A stretch of DNA of 62,702 bases from Nephromyces sp. MM_2019 (taxonomy: Eukaryota; Apicomplexa; Aconoidasida; Nephromycida): NCBI GenBank assembly GCA_015657535.1, contig JADHZB010001933.1, positions 5,001 to 67,702 of the forward strand, given 5' to 3'. Shown here piece by piece: positions 13,928-25,330 of the stretch. Positions within the stretch are counted from its first letter, which is position 1. Every line of letters starts with the position of its first letter. The notes beneath the pieces were generated by a model. That model worked only from the letters and a program-made list of their open reading frames with translations, was not told where the DNA came from and ran no database searches. Both the position numbers and the translations under genes were made by a program.

Positions 13928-16900
13928 ATGAAGTTATCAAATGTGGTAAAGTTCATTGAAATTTCTATTGCTGTAGCTTTGACACAAGGATATAAATTAC
14001 AAATAAATAACTATCTTTTTATAACATAACATTGAGTTTAATTAGGAGGCACTTGTATATTTTTTTAAATCAATATTGAACTCTACCATAAGTTTCAATG
14101 ATGGAGTAAATGAAATGCAACAAGCTTTAATAGAAATGCCTCAGCCTCAAAACTGGGTTTATCCAAGGCTTTCTGATGAAGTTGAGGGGATTGATGAAGA
14201 TGAAAATGATATAATAAGTATTTTGGAATTTGAAAGGCGAGATAGCAACCATGAACAATACAACTTCGATTATTGGTTAAATGAAGTTCCTCAAAATAGA
14301 AACATCCATAGGTACTATGTTCAGGATGTGACTAGCTTTCTGGAAGCTAACCAAAATCGTTTAATATTTCACAATTTAAGAGTATTTGGGAAGGTGTGCT
14401 TTATAATAGTTTTAGGTCTTTTGCCACTGCTTGTAGAAATTTGGCACCTATTACCTAGTGTCACAGGGATTTTAGATAATAGAATATGGATACATATTCC
14501 ATCAAATTTGAATCCTCAAACGCTAAAAAGAAGTGTAGTTGTTCGCTTGACACCAGCTGAACTTTCACTAGCAGTTCGAGGATATATTCAAGACTTAATT
14601 ACTGAGTCTAAATCAGATGTGAAAGACTCTGAAATTCTCAATGTAGCAACGCAAGAATGTCAAGATCAGGAGGTAACAAAAGTTCTTTTAAATGAGATTC
14701 CAGAAAGCTCAATTAATCCCAAAAAAACAAGAATTGAAGCTAATAACGGTTTACTGGTACTCCCAGAAATAAAAAGTGCTGTAGGGTATGTTCTTCAAGA
14801 AAATCCTGAAAAATTCAATCCTAAAGATTGGACAAAACGCTTTTTGGAGACTAATAATAATAATACTGACCTTTTTGGAGCCTTGCAAACAAAGTTAGAA
14901 TCAACAAATGAAACCAAAATAAAAGGGGATGTTTATGGTCATAAAGGTGCTCATAAGCATAAAATTTTTCCCTCCTTGAACAGCCAGCTAACACTTTTGC
15001 AAAATGATCTAGACAAATTCCATTATTTGCTCAACCATAAGTTTATTCGCGTCACACCTGCCCAAAATTTACAAAATTTTTCTAATAAGTCAAAAATAAA
15101 TTGTTTATGTCACATCAGCTCAAAAGTCAATGATAAAGGTAGAAACACAAAGTTTAGTTCAAAAACAAAAACAGCAGAAATCGGGAATTATGGCTCTGAG
15201 CTCATCGATCGTCTTTATAAACTTAAAAGCAAACGCAGACCGTCAAATTACAAAACTTCACCATTTAAGACTAGTTACCCATTCATAAGTAGTAGATTCT
15301 CTAAGCTAGCACCTAGCAATGACAACCAAGACCTAACACAAGTGTGTTTAAGCAATCCACAAAATAAAATCACTCGAGCTTTCGAGAAAATCATTTCTAG
15401 TACAAAGTCAAAAGTAATCAAGAAAAATTTAAGCACAAATTTGAAAAGGATACCTGAAAATAGAATAATCTATGATAAACCCATTTTAAATTATAATAAA
15501 ACCCACAACAAGAAATTCCAGCATAATAAAATAAATCAAATAGGGATTAGAATCCCTTTACATACATTAGGAGAATGTAAATCTCTAATTGAAAAGCTTT
15601 ACAATAAGATCACAATATCGGGAAAGATTTTTCAAAATGATGCTATAGAATCTCTACTAAGCAATCATTCTAAAACACAACACTTACATGTTTACATAAA
15701 TCCCACATCATTCAACGTGACTCCAAATTTTTTAGTTGCACTGTTAACAAGCCTTTTTGTTTTGCTCCGATGGACATTTCTGTGCTTAAGGGTAGCTTCC
15801 ATACTTAATTTGGATGGGCTTCAATTTAGGCTTAGGAACCTTTTTAGGAGTATTTGGTCTTTAAATTTATACTACTTTTGGTATTATTTATACTTTACAA
15901 AATTTTGAGTGAGAAATTAACCTAATTATGCTTTATACTAGGTCTATTGGTGCTATTTTGCCTTTATTCGTAATCAAGATACACGAGTGTTTCAATATTT
16001 GGTCCACAGATGAATTGCCACTTTACTTTTTTAGTAAGTTTTAGAACTAATACTAATTAATTTAATCTCATGAATTTCTTTTCCAACTATTATAAACAGT
16101 ACACCTGCAATACTCCATCCTCCTGGCTATCGCAACAAGTATTACCGCTTATGAGCTCATTAAAACTTTTTCTATCCAACATAATGACTCTCTCCTTATG
16201 TGTGTTTTAAAATCCATCGGTAATATAGCAAAAGATAATTTGGGCAAAAGCTAGAATTTTATAAACACATTGTAGTCAAAACTGTGACTTTTCTTTAAAT
16301 CCTGTTATTTTAGAACATGGGAGTAACTTTTTCAGTGTCCTTGCAACGCTATCCGTATTATTTTTCGGTAATTTGAGAATTTTAATTAATTTATATTTTG
16401 TCTTATTAAAATTATAATTATTTTAACCTTCTAGGTGCTGTGCCTAAACAAGAATTAATATCGATATTAACTACACACATTGGCTTGAGCTTAGAGATGG
16501 TTTTCAGTATTTTGGAAAATCGGAATCAACAATTTGTAAGTTAATCAAGTACTAATTTTATAACTTTGATAAATTACAATATTAAATAAACGCTTTTTAA
16601 TAGAGCTTGGGTCAATCTGGGCGTAATTTATCGGAGAGTAAGAAGTTAAAATATAACAAAAATTATGAATTCTTGCAAAAATAATCTTTTTTATCAACAG
16701 ATCTAATGCAAAACATGGTTGGAAATGTAATTTATCTGTCTCCAATAAGTGAAACGTATTTCAAGTAATATTTTATTACAAATTTTATTGTCTTCAAGTT
16801 AAATAAAACATAATATTATAGAATTCTAGACAAAAAGGAAGTTTCTCTTATTGAAAATTTTTTTAACGAGGAAGATGCTTTCAGTAATGCTGATGAGAGT

Positions 16901-17363
16901 GTATTTGAAGAATATAATTCAGAAAGTTCAGCATATTATCTAAGTGAAGGTGAGTTATGAAAGTGCTATTTCATTAAATCTAGATTAAATTAAATCGCTC
17001 TTTTCAGATATATATGACTCATCAAGTATCCTTAAAGAAGACTTAGTGAATTCTTCAGAAAAAGACTTTGAAGAAGCTTTCAAGCAATTAAGTTTGAATG
17101 AAAGCGTTTCGATTTTACCACCCTATCGTTCACTCTGTCAAGTATGCTATATCCAGTTAGCTGATACTATCATATATCCATGTTTACATGGGGTCCTATG
17201 TGAACATTGTCTACGAAAATTCTTAACCGGTATAGCAAGAGCTCATCATCCAAGGTGCCCTTTATGTCGAAGCCCTATTGACTTCTGTTTTAAATGTGAT
17301 GATTTTCAGCATGGTGTAATAAAAAGTCACTTATTTATCATTCTCAAGGAAAAGAAATTTTAA
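13928..17363 (+). CDS. Multi-pass membrane RING-finger protein, probable E3 ubiquitin ligase
   Basis: The main exon (14046-15880) is followed by eight shorter exons to 17363, all joining in phase (near 15944, 16101, 16315, 16437, 16605, 16702, 16823 and 17009). The N-terminal part has a hydrophobic segment, VCFIIVLGLLPLLVEIW, then a long Lys/Asn-rich stretch. Further hydrophobic segments follow (FLVALLTSLFVLLRWTFLCL and those in the next exons). Near the C-terminus is a C3HC4-type RING: CQVC, then CLHGVLCEHC, then CPLC. Membrane RING proteins pass ubiquitin from an E2 to substrates, often at the ER or Golgi; that role is inferred. The first ATG inside the main exon is 14115. An 18-base exon at 13928-13945 would extend it in phase, so the start is uncertain. 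Confidence 0.7.
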
Positions 17364-17579
17364 GCTAAAAAACATTTTTAATATTTTTGGGTTATCCATA
17401 TTTGATTTTAAGATTGAAAGCCTAAAAAGAAACATTAAAATTCAGTAAATTATTGTCGAAAATTTAACATAACAAAGAGTTTTTTACATTCAAACAAATT
17501 TTAGACTGTAGGTAACTATTTTTAAAATTTTAAAATTGATAAAATTTTCTAATAATCGATTACATATATGGGACCTTGT

Positions 17580-18241
17580 TCAAATCTTTTTAGACTTCGA
17601 AGGCTTTGAGTTTTTGTTATCACTTGGTGGGCTTTGATTTTCACTAGGTATAAAAGACTTTAAAATTAAGTTCATTTTCTTGAAAAATTTTTGCACTTCA
17701 ATCGGCCTAATCTGAGATTAATACAATACATTATGTAACCTTTCAATGAATTTCTAGATAAATTTTTCGAAATGAATTGTGAGAAAATTTTATATAGAAA
17801 TGGGTTAGATGGAGACTTGTTATCTTACAAAAATCCTTATTTTTTTCTTTCCGTTTGTTGCACGGACTAGTACAACAGGAGACATTCCTTCACGATTTCC
17901 CTTTGTAACTTTACGGTCACTTTCATAGGTTGTTGTTTTGTATGCTAAAACATAGCATTTAATTTGATTAATATGCTTGTGATTGGAGATTGGGTAAAGT
18001 TTTTTATTGAAATTAATAGAGAATTGAATTTTACAAAGTTAAGATTCTTCTGCAAATCAAGTATTAGGAGTGCCTCGATTACAACAAGTTCTTAGTGTTA
18101 GCAATAGACTATTAGTGATAAGAGGTTTTGTTCAATTGGCTTACTTCTTTTGGTAGTTACCCATAGACTACCATGAGTCTGTGAATTCGATTGCATTTGT
18201 TGAAGTTCAAGAAGGAATGAGCCCGGGTCCATAAACCTCAT
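17580..18241 (-). CDS. SRP14: Signal recognition particle 14 kDa subunit (SRP14)
   Basis: Three small exons, 18241-18145, 17944-17829 and 17711-17580, join in phases 1 and 0 and give 114 residues, close to the usual SRP14 size. Exon 1 begins MRFMDPGSFLLELQ and contains GSLWVTTKR, the family's first strand signature. Exon 2 contains LVRATNGKKKIRIF, matching the 'RATdGKKkis' motif. Exon 3 ends in a Lys/Ser-rich basic tail. SRP14 pairs with SRP9 on the Alu domain of SRP RNA and slows translation while the ribosome docks at the ER. The gene sits tail-to-tail with the RING gene, about 215 bases away. None of its exons forms a long open frame, so simple ORF calling misses it. Confidence 0.9.
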
Positions 18242-19292
18242 TTTGATAAATAGCTGTTTCTATTTCTAGTCTCTGCTTCTTGGATACAAGCAATTCGTGC
18301 TAAAGTAAATATGTAAATTACTTGTAGAAAGGAAGTGCTATAGATTGAGTAAAAAAGCACCTTAGTAATTTTCAATCCAGAAGATATAGCAAGTTTATTT
18401 TTATGCGTACAATAAACAAAGTACGACTGATGATGGTAAATTGTCTTCTGGCGATGTGATTCTAAAATTGAAGCATTTGGTTCAATCAATTTGATTTACA
18501 TAATGGGTAGCGCTAGATTATATACCCTGGGTTAAGTTTTGTTTTTATTGAATTCACAGTGGTTACGTAGGTCAAATCGTTTAGCAAAATAAATTCTTAA
18601 AGAGTTATATTCTAGTTATCATTATAGGTTTAAACTTGACAGATTTTTTCTTACGTTGCTTGATACCTATGATACATTTAAATGGTTTAAAAAATTAATT
18701 GTAACCTTAGGAATCAGAAAGAAAAAACATTGAATTAGCTGAACAAGTGGAATGAAGTTGTATAATACATGCAATTCTCAAATTAACATTAAACCTAACT
18801 ACCAATTTTATAGCATGTTGTGTTAAAAGGTTAACTTGAAATTTGGTTCTCTTTTTATATAATTGCTTTTGAAATTACAATAAATAAATCTAGAAAAAGG
18901 TTTGGTTTATAAAATACTTGTAATGTTAAAATGTTTATTAATTACAAGATTTCTCCCAACGTTATCAATTTTTATTCGTAAAAATGGATATTTAAAGTCT
19001 AATTAAGATGATTTATGAATAGTTACAAGAAATTGTTAGTACTAACAATCCATTTATCATCTTATATGATTTAAATTTTAATTTTCAAACTTAATTTCAA
19101 CTCGCATATTGCTAACCTAATTGTTAGGTTTTTAGTTCGAAATTCTCGTAAACAATATTGATATAAATAATGGCTTCGAGTTAGTAATGATCGTGTTTGT
19201 TTTATGGTGTTTATAAGCTAAGTAAATTCTACAGTATTTCGTCTAAAAAAATATAGATATATGTATCTGATGCAAAAGGGGAAGTAGGTAAG
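18242..19292. other. Intergenic, SRP14 upstream region
   Basis: AT-rich. A minus-strand frame at about 18238-18489 has splice-like borders but overlaps the SRP14 start in another frame and has no usable ATG. It may be transcribed leader. Nothing else is recognised. Confidence 0.4.
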
Positions 19293-20456
19293 CTATAAGC
19301 CAGATTGCTTTGCACTCCAAACTGCGGAGCCATGTACGGTGCTGATTTTTTGTTCTCTTGTATCTTTGAAAGGGTTGACGGCTTCTCCTATTGAGTAAGT
19401 TTTAACATTCAGAGAAGGTTTCTTGCTAGTTTTGATAGATGATTGCCAAGATGTAATCCTTTCCTGTTCGTGCTCGTTGAATATCATCCTGTTAAGATAT
19501 ACCAGCTGGAAGAAATTTTCTACTGCGACTTCTGCCCAAGGATGGTGACGATAATTGTAGATAGTTGGAAGTGCGTCAATTAAAAATTTTAATTTTAGTT
19601 CCCACAATTCATCATTGTTAGGAACGTCCCAAACAGGGCTCAAAGTTTTATTTTCTGGTTGTGCTAAGTTAATTGAGTTCTGAGAATTAGTAACCTTTTT
19701 GTTGTCACTATCAAGCCTTTCAGAAATAGTGTTGACTGCTTTTGTATGGGAATTCGGGGAGTTATACATAGCCTCATCAATAGATCTTTGTCTATGGTGT
19801 TCTATAAGCTCATTTAATAAGAATTTGAAATGGTTGACTGCACCGGTGAATTGATAAGTATCATCAGTAAATAGCTTAATGTGATTGATACGAATCAGTA
19901 GCACATCTATTAATGGCTTGTATTTTTCAAAAAGTGAATCTGGGTTGGTATTTTCTGATTCTTCATCTGAGGTCTGTAGGTCCCAAAAATGTTTTAAACC
20001 TTCAGTGAACAATTGTGAGACTTCTTTTCTTCCTTGTTCGCAGGTAAAACTGGTTTCAGATAAAATGATTTCATAAAACGTCCGAAGGAAGATGAGGATA
20101 TTTGATTGATCAGCATAGTTAGCTGTAAGCATTGAATTCACTAATTTAACTGACTTTGCATACTTACTACGATGCTTTAAGTGCTTGTGGATTATTTCAT
20201 CTAGCGCTTCGTTTACAGACTTGGAGGACAAGGGTTTAGCTGTTTGTTGCTTAGTAGCAGAATCTGAAGTGCCTTTTTCATCCAGATTGCTATATTGTGT
20301 TTTCGTACGCTTTACTGATGGGGTTTCTGACATTTTTCGTTTAAAAAGCTCCCTCCTCTGCTTATTGAGGATTCCATCCAAGAGTCTATCAGCTCTCGAA
20401 CGGCCAACATATTCAGCCGTTTGAGAGCTCCGGGTTTCTTCCAATCGCTTACTCAT
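19293..20456 (-). CDS. Intronless conserved-looking protein of 387 residues, function unknown
   Basis: A single exon with an ATG at 20456 and good coding character. The first 90 residues are charged and Ser/Thr-rich (basic KRKMSETPSVKRTKTQ). Residues about 100-380 look mostly helical, with hydrophobic stretches such as NILIFLRTFYEIIL and ELKLKFLIDALPTIYNY. The C-terminus ends in GSAVWSAKQSGL, a tidy motif suggesting a conserved tail. No signal peptide or membrane segment is seen. I do not recognise the family. It is notable as one of the few genes here without introns. Confidence 0.75.
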   Translation of the reverse strand: MSKRLEETRSSQTAEYVGRSRADRLLDGILNKQRRELFKRKMSETPSVKRTKTQYSNLDEKGTSDSATKQQTAKPLSSKSVNEALDEIIHKHLKHRSKYAKSVKLVNSMLTANYADQSNILIFLRTFYEIILSETSFTCEQGRKEVSQLFTEGLKHFWDLQTSDEESENTNPDSLFEKYKPLIDVLLIRINHIKLFTDDTYQFTGAVNHFKFLLNELIEHHRQRSIDEAMYNSPNSHTKAVNTISERLDSDNKKVTNSQNSINLAQPENKTLSPVWDVPNNDELWELKLKFLIDALPTIYNYRHHPWAEVAVENFFQLVYLNRMIFNEHEQERITSWQSSIKTSKKPSLNVKTYSIGEAVNPFKDTREQKISTVHGSAVWSAKQSGL

Positions 20457-21553
20457 AAACTATAAATAAAATACTTTTTATTTAATAAAATACGAAATTA
20501 AGATACCCTAAAAATATTATAAAATTAAAATTTAATCCTTAGGAATCTGGTATCATATAGCTTTAAAGTGAGTTTTGATTCTGAAGGACAAGTTAATAAG
20601 TATATGTTAATGATAGGTAGTACAAAACCTTAGTATTGGTAAACTTGTCCTTTCTAGTAGTAACTTAATTTTATAACATTATTATTTGAAATCTAAGCTT
20701 AGTGATGGGATGTTTGTGCTTTTGGTTTGGAGCTAGAGTATTGTGCATATAGGAATCATACCATTGCTTATGCTTCTTACTACCATAAAATTATGCCATT
20801 AAAAAAATTAAATTAAGTATGAATTCGGTTTTTGTTTATTATTTCAATCTTAGCTTTTGTTTGCAGACTCATAGGGCATTTTCAACTTGCAAGCCAAGTT
20901 GCATTAACAAGCTTGCTCTGGTTAACCACATCAGTAATATAACTACCAATGTAATGGTGCGATTTTTAAATCATTGATGCATTTATAATAGGTAGAAACA
21001 CAAAGTTCAAAGTTATTTGAGTTTTTATTAAAGAGCACTCAAAATTCCTTTTTGTTTATTTTTAAGGCTAGCGTTATTTATATATATACCTATATATGAA
21101 TAAAAAAGTTTTGCCAGACTCGATGTTTTGATTTAAGATACCTTACAACTGCTTACCAACTTGAATCAAATTTTCAGTATATTTATTTAATCCATAATCA
21201 TTTGTAATTGAAATAGTTCAAAAAAAACTCAAAAAGTACTTCAATTTAAGATCCTTTCTAACAAATTACAAGATTGCGAATGTAGAGGAACATTATTTTA
21301 AAAGTTTGTTGTGGAATTCGAGATTAAGCCTGCGATATGAGCGATACTTTTCAAGCTATAAAAATTTAGATCTACCAAGCCAAAACAATATATTTCTTGC
21401 CATTCTTTTCTCTGATTCTTAAATTAAAGCAGGATCTTTATTATAAAATTAGGAATTAATTTGACAAAGCCAATATGAAAATATTTCAATATTCGATTGG
21501 GCTATAAGTTATTCCAAACCCTTGTTTGACAGTAGTAATAATGCAAAGCGCAA
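20457..21553. other. Intergenic between divergent genes
   Basis: Lies between the start of the intronless minus-strand gene and the proposed start of the PKA-type kinase. AT-rich with no exon or RNA gene recognised. It probably contains both promoters. Confidence 0.45.
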
Positions 21554-23859
21554 ATGGTTTATAGCCAAAAAAAGCTAGTTGGATCTACTCCGGTAAGTTG
21601 CTTTACAGAAGCTACTAAATCAGAAAGTCAAAAAGCAAGAGGCCACAAAGCAAAAATCACCAAGCGTAAAGAGAGCAATGATGTTCGTTTATCTTTTATT
21701 CTTAACATGAGCAATTGAAATGACAGTTTTTAAATCATTATTGAACGATTTATGTTTTATGTTTAAACAATATTCTTTAAGTAACTCTTGAATCTTACAG
21801 AAATTATCTTCGGCTTTTAAAAGGCCGTTCTTGAAGTTATCACCATATATATCTTTGACAAAATCTGACATAAATGAACATGAGAAACCACAAGAGAGAA
21901 AAATTTCCAGTGGTGTTAAGGAGATTGAGAATTTGATAGAGAATCTTAGCCTAAATATAAGCCAAAATGGTCAAATTATTTTTAAAAATAAGCATCAAGC
22001 ATTTTCAATTTTTGAATTTCGGAAAACCCTTGGAACAGGTAAATTGCTATCCTCGTAATGTTAAAATTAATTAAAAATAGGAACTTTGGAAATGTTGAAA
22101 ACAGCTTAAGCCATAGGGCTGAGCAATTGAAGCACTATTAACCAATCGAAATTATATAAGTTCATTTATTAATTCCTATGATATAGTTATTGATTTAATC
22201 AAGTAATCGGAATGAAATTTTTCTAGGAACATTTGGGGTTGTCAAGCTGGCCAAAGTCAATAAAGAAAGATTGCCTGCAAGTGATTCGGACAAGTCACTA
22301 CCTAATTTCGTAGCAATTAAAACTATGAAGAAGTCTGCTATCATAAGATATAAACAAGTTGATCATATTAACAATGAACGTTCTATTTTATTAAAAATAG
22401 ACCACCCTTTTACCGTAATATTAGTTCATTGGTTCTTTGGACCACTTCATAAGCATTATCACTTTATGTTACATCTTTACAATTTCGATTTTTATAACAC
22501 TAAAATCTAGTATAATTCATATGGAGGTCAAATGATTTCATGCATTTTCGATTACAAGATCTCTTGTTATGGATCTTTTCAAGATGATCAAAATCTATAC
22601 CTCATATTAGAACCTGTTCAAGGTAATTTGAACTTTAAACTCTTTATGTGTTTCCAAGGTGATTTGTTTCTGGGAAATTAGGTGGAGAATTTTTTTTTTA
22701 TCTTCGCAAACAAAAGTCACTTCAAAACGATGACGCAAAATTTTATGCGTCTCAAGTCTGTGAGATTTTCAATTATCTCCATGGACTCGATTTAATTTAC
22801 AGGTTATACTTATTTAATTGAAATAATGGTTTTACCTAAGATTAAAAATATGTTTTGAGTCTAGAGATCTAAAGCCTGAGAATCTGCTCATTTTCCCTGA
22901 TGGATATCTTAAAATAGCTGATTTTGGGTTTGCCAAACATGTAACAACTCGAAGCTATACAATATGTGGTACTCCAGAATATATAGCACCCGAAATGTTA
23001 TTAAACAAAGGTTAGTTAGGTATGTTTGTTAATGATATTGGATTTGAAAGTTAGGCTGAATAAGTTGAGATAAAAAAAGTTCTAATTATCAAAACTTTTC
23101 AAGCCGTGTAGATAAACTTATTTTTGAAGGATATTTTCACTTTGGCTATGTGCTTAATGATATTACACTTTCTAATTTCAATAACAAAGGACACACAAAG
23201 AGTGTAGATTGGTGGACATTAGGTGTTTTCATTTACGAGATGCTAGTAGGAAGACCTCCATTTTTTGATGATGAACCCATTGGAATATACAAAAAGATTA
23301 TTGATGGACATGTTTCATATCCGCTTAGTATGGACAGGCAAGGATATTTGCGTGTATCCTGATAAGTACTTAAGTATCAGTATCAACTATATAGGATTTA
23401 TACTTAAGTTGAATCAAATACATTAAATTAGTTTGCTTAATTCTTCAGGAATTTTGAGAATGTTTATAATTATAGATTTTTTAATGTTGGGATGCTTGTT
23501 TAATTATATGTAATCCAATACCATTTTTGTAGGCATGCTCGGCAATTAATAAGCAAATTACTAGAAAAGGATTTGACTAAGAGATGGGGGAATCTTGCAA
23601 ATGGTGGGAATGATATAAAGCATTGTAGATGGTTATCAGGCATAGACTTCATAGAACTCTTCAATAAACGTATCAAATCACCCTATATTCCTAAATTAAT
23701 GGTATATAGAGCTCATTAATACCTGTGTATTATAACATTGAACACTAAATCAAACTTTTTTAGGGAGAGGATGATTATTCACTTTTTGAAGCACCCGAAG
23801 AAAATGAGTTTGTGCCAGGCAAAATAGTTTTGTTTGACAAAACTTTTGAAGATTGGTAA
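21554..23859 (+). CDS. cAMP-dependent protein kinase catalytic subunit-like AGC kinase
   Basis: Nine exons in consistent phase: 21554-21592, 21801-22038, 22227-22414, 22559-22622, 22682-22802, 22865-23010, 23190-23337, 23533-23701 and 23764-23859 (about 402 residues). Kinase hallmarks follow in order: glycine loop [17 protein letters not shown] lysine, RDLKPENLL catalytic loop, DFGFAKH metal loop, and [14 protein letters not shown] activation loop with the PKA phosphothreonine kept. [22 protein letters not shown] and KRWGNL are PKA-type. A 17-residue insert ([17 protein letters not shown]) precedes the lysine strand. The intron after 23337 has a GC donor (AG|GCAAGG). The tail ends FEDW rather than the usual FxxF. 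In apicomplexans PKA controls invasion and egress signalling. The first exon is an inference. Confidence 0.85.
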
Positions 23860-24308
23860 AATTGTTCAGAGAAAATTGAATAAAGGATCTTGTACTTCGA
23901 TTTAATTTAAATAAGTAGGAGTGAAGAGTGCTAACCTAACAAATTGTGTTCGAGATAATTTGTGCTAGCCTAAGATGAGCTTATTTTTGAATATTAGTTC
24001 GAATAAACCCTGCAATTAAACCTTTAGAACATCTTATTATTTCATTTTAAATGAATTTTAGCTAATTTACCAATACCAAAAAATTAGAAAACTGTTTTCT
24101 TTTCCATATTTATTTATTTTAATATAAATGAATCTAGTTCTATCATACAATCGAAATTTCTGATAAAGCGTGTTCATACAATCATCTTGAGCATGTCTAA
24201 AAGAATCAGCATAGCGCCCATCTATTTTTTGCTCAGCAAAAATTTTAATACATTTTTATCTATACCTTTAGAAATGTAAATTGAAAGTTAAACAAAAACC
24301 TCTTAATC
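23860..24308. other. Intergenic
   Basis: AT-rich gap between the kinase stop and the small membrane protein gene. No feature recognised. Confidence 0.5.
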
Positions 24309-24608
24309 ATGAACCCTTATAAATCAAACCTAACCACCAGTTGCATAACAGCTTTGTTAGCAGGTATTCCTCTGGGAGGAATCAGGGAACTGTTGAGTCT
24401 AAATAACCAAGGTTGGCCTTCCTTAGCATTATATCTGATGACCCAACCAATGGCTTTGGCTCTTGTTAAACAACATAGATATTCCCCAGCTTCAGCTTTA
24501 TTTTTTTACCCCTTTTTCACTATTTGGGGTCTAGCTGGTCAGGTTGTGGGTGAAGTCTTATTCTTGAGAAAAGACAAGCTTTATCCTTATATTAAAAAAT
24601 CCAATTAA
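24309..24608 (+). CDS. Small hydrophobic membrane protein, 99 residues, function unknown
   Basis: A single ATG-initiated frame with two or three hydrophobic segments: SCITALLAGIPLGGI, WPSLALYLMTQPMALALV and ALFFYPFFTIWGLAGQVVGE. It has a basic, tyrosine-containing C-terminus. The amino-acid pattern (Gly/Pro at helix ends, loops with charge) looks like a genuine small membrane protein rather than a random frame. I do not recognise a family. It could be a mitochondrial or ER protein. Confidence 0.55.
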   Translation: MNPYKSNLTTSCITALLAGIPLGGIRELLSLNNQGWPSLALYLMTQPMALALVKQHRYSPASALFFYPFFTIWGLAGQVVGEVLFLRKDKLYPYIKKSN

Positions 24609-25330
24609 GTTTGATAAACTCCGAATACCAGTAAATTAAAAAACAAGTTTTTTTTTAGTCTCGGATCTATATAATCTGTGCCTCATATGTCTTAATGATT
24701 TATGCTTGTTCATCACTTAGCCCTTTTAATTTGTTTGGTTTAAACTTCCTGCAAATATAAAATTCAAAAACGTATATTTTACCCTCTTAGTTAAAGGAAT
24801 TTGGCTCTTAAAGATTATGATATTTATTCCTTTCGAAATCTAAAATTATATCGATGCTTATTAGATGTTTTTATTTATGCTATATTGAGTTTTTGTATCA
24901 CAATATTGCCCTTAAAAAAAATAAAGCCAAACATCACATTAAAGCAAGCTCATATGCAAACGCTTTGTGAATTAAATAAAATTGATAACAAACATCTATA
25001 CAACATGGAAAACATAGGATTTAGGGTATTAAGAAATGCTTAATCAATGCTCTAGCGCTCACTAGATATGATCAGCCTAATTTGCCCATTAACTATAAAA
25101 CTTTCACTCAAGTTGCCATAAAAATGTGTTAGAACTATGATTTCTAGTAGATATATTTAGCTTACATATTCAAAGCCAACAACAAGCTTGTAGCATGGAT
25201 GATTGGGGCTAATGGCTGAATTATCTCGACATTTGAGATTTTGATAAATCTAGCAATTGAAACGATTCATAATAATTCTCCTATGTATACATCCATAGCT
25301 AAATTTAAATACTTTACTAGAACAATAAAA
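24609..25330. other. Intergenic with a weak open frame
   Basis: Contains a plus-strand frame at about 24801-25043 (one hydrophobic stretch, VFIYAILSFCITILPL) that has no nearby ATG and follows a stop. It could be an exon of an unrecognised gene or chance. The rest is AT-rich and uninformative. Confidence 0.35.

Noticed and set aside
18238..18489. Minus-strand frame of 83 codons upstream of SRP14, with splice-like borders
   Set aside because: It has no ATG in frame, overlaps the SRP14 start in another frame and links to no upstream exon. Possibly untranslated leader.
21689..21871. Minus-strand 60-codon frame opposite the kinase 5' region
   Set aside because: It overlaps the proposed kinase exon 2, shows no recognisable motif and is short. 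Kept only as a question about the kinase start.
24801..25043. Plus-strand 80-codon frame after the small membrane protein
   Set aside because: It starts right after a stop, lacks an ATG at its beginning and cannot be joined in phase to the preceding gene.
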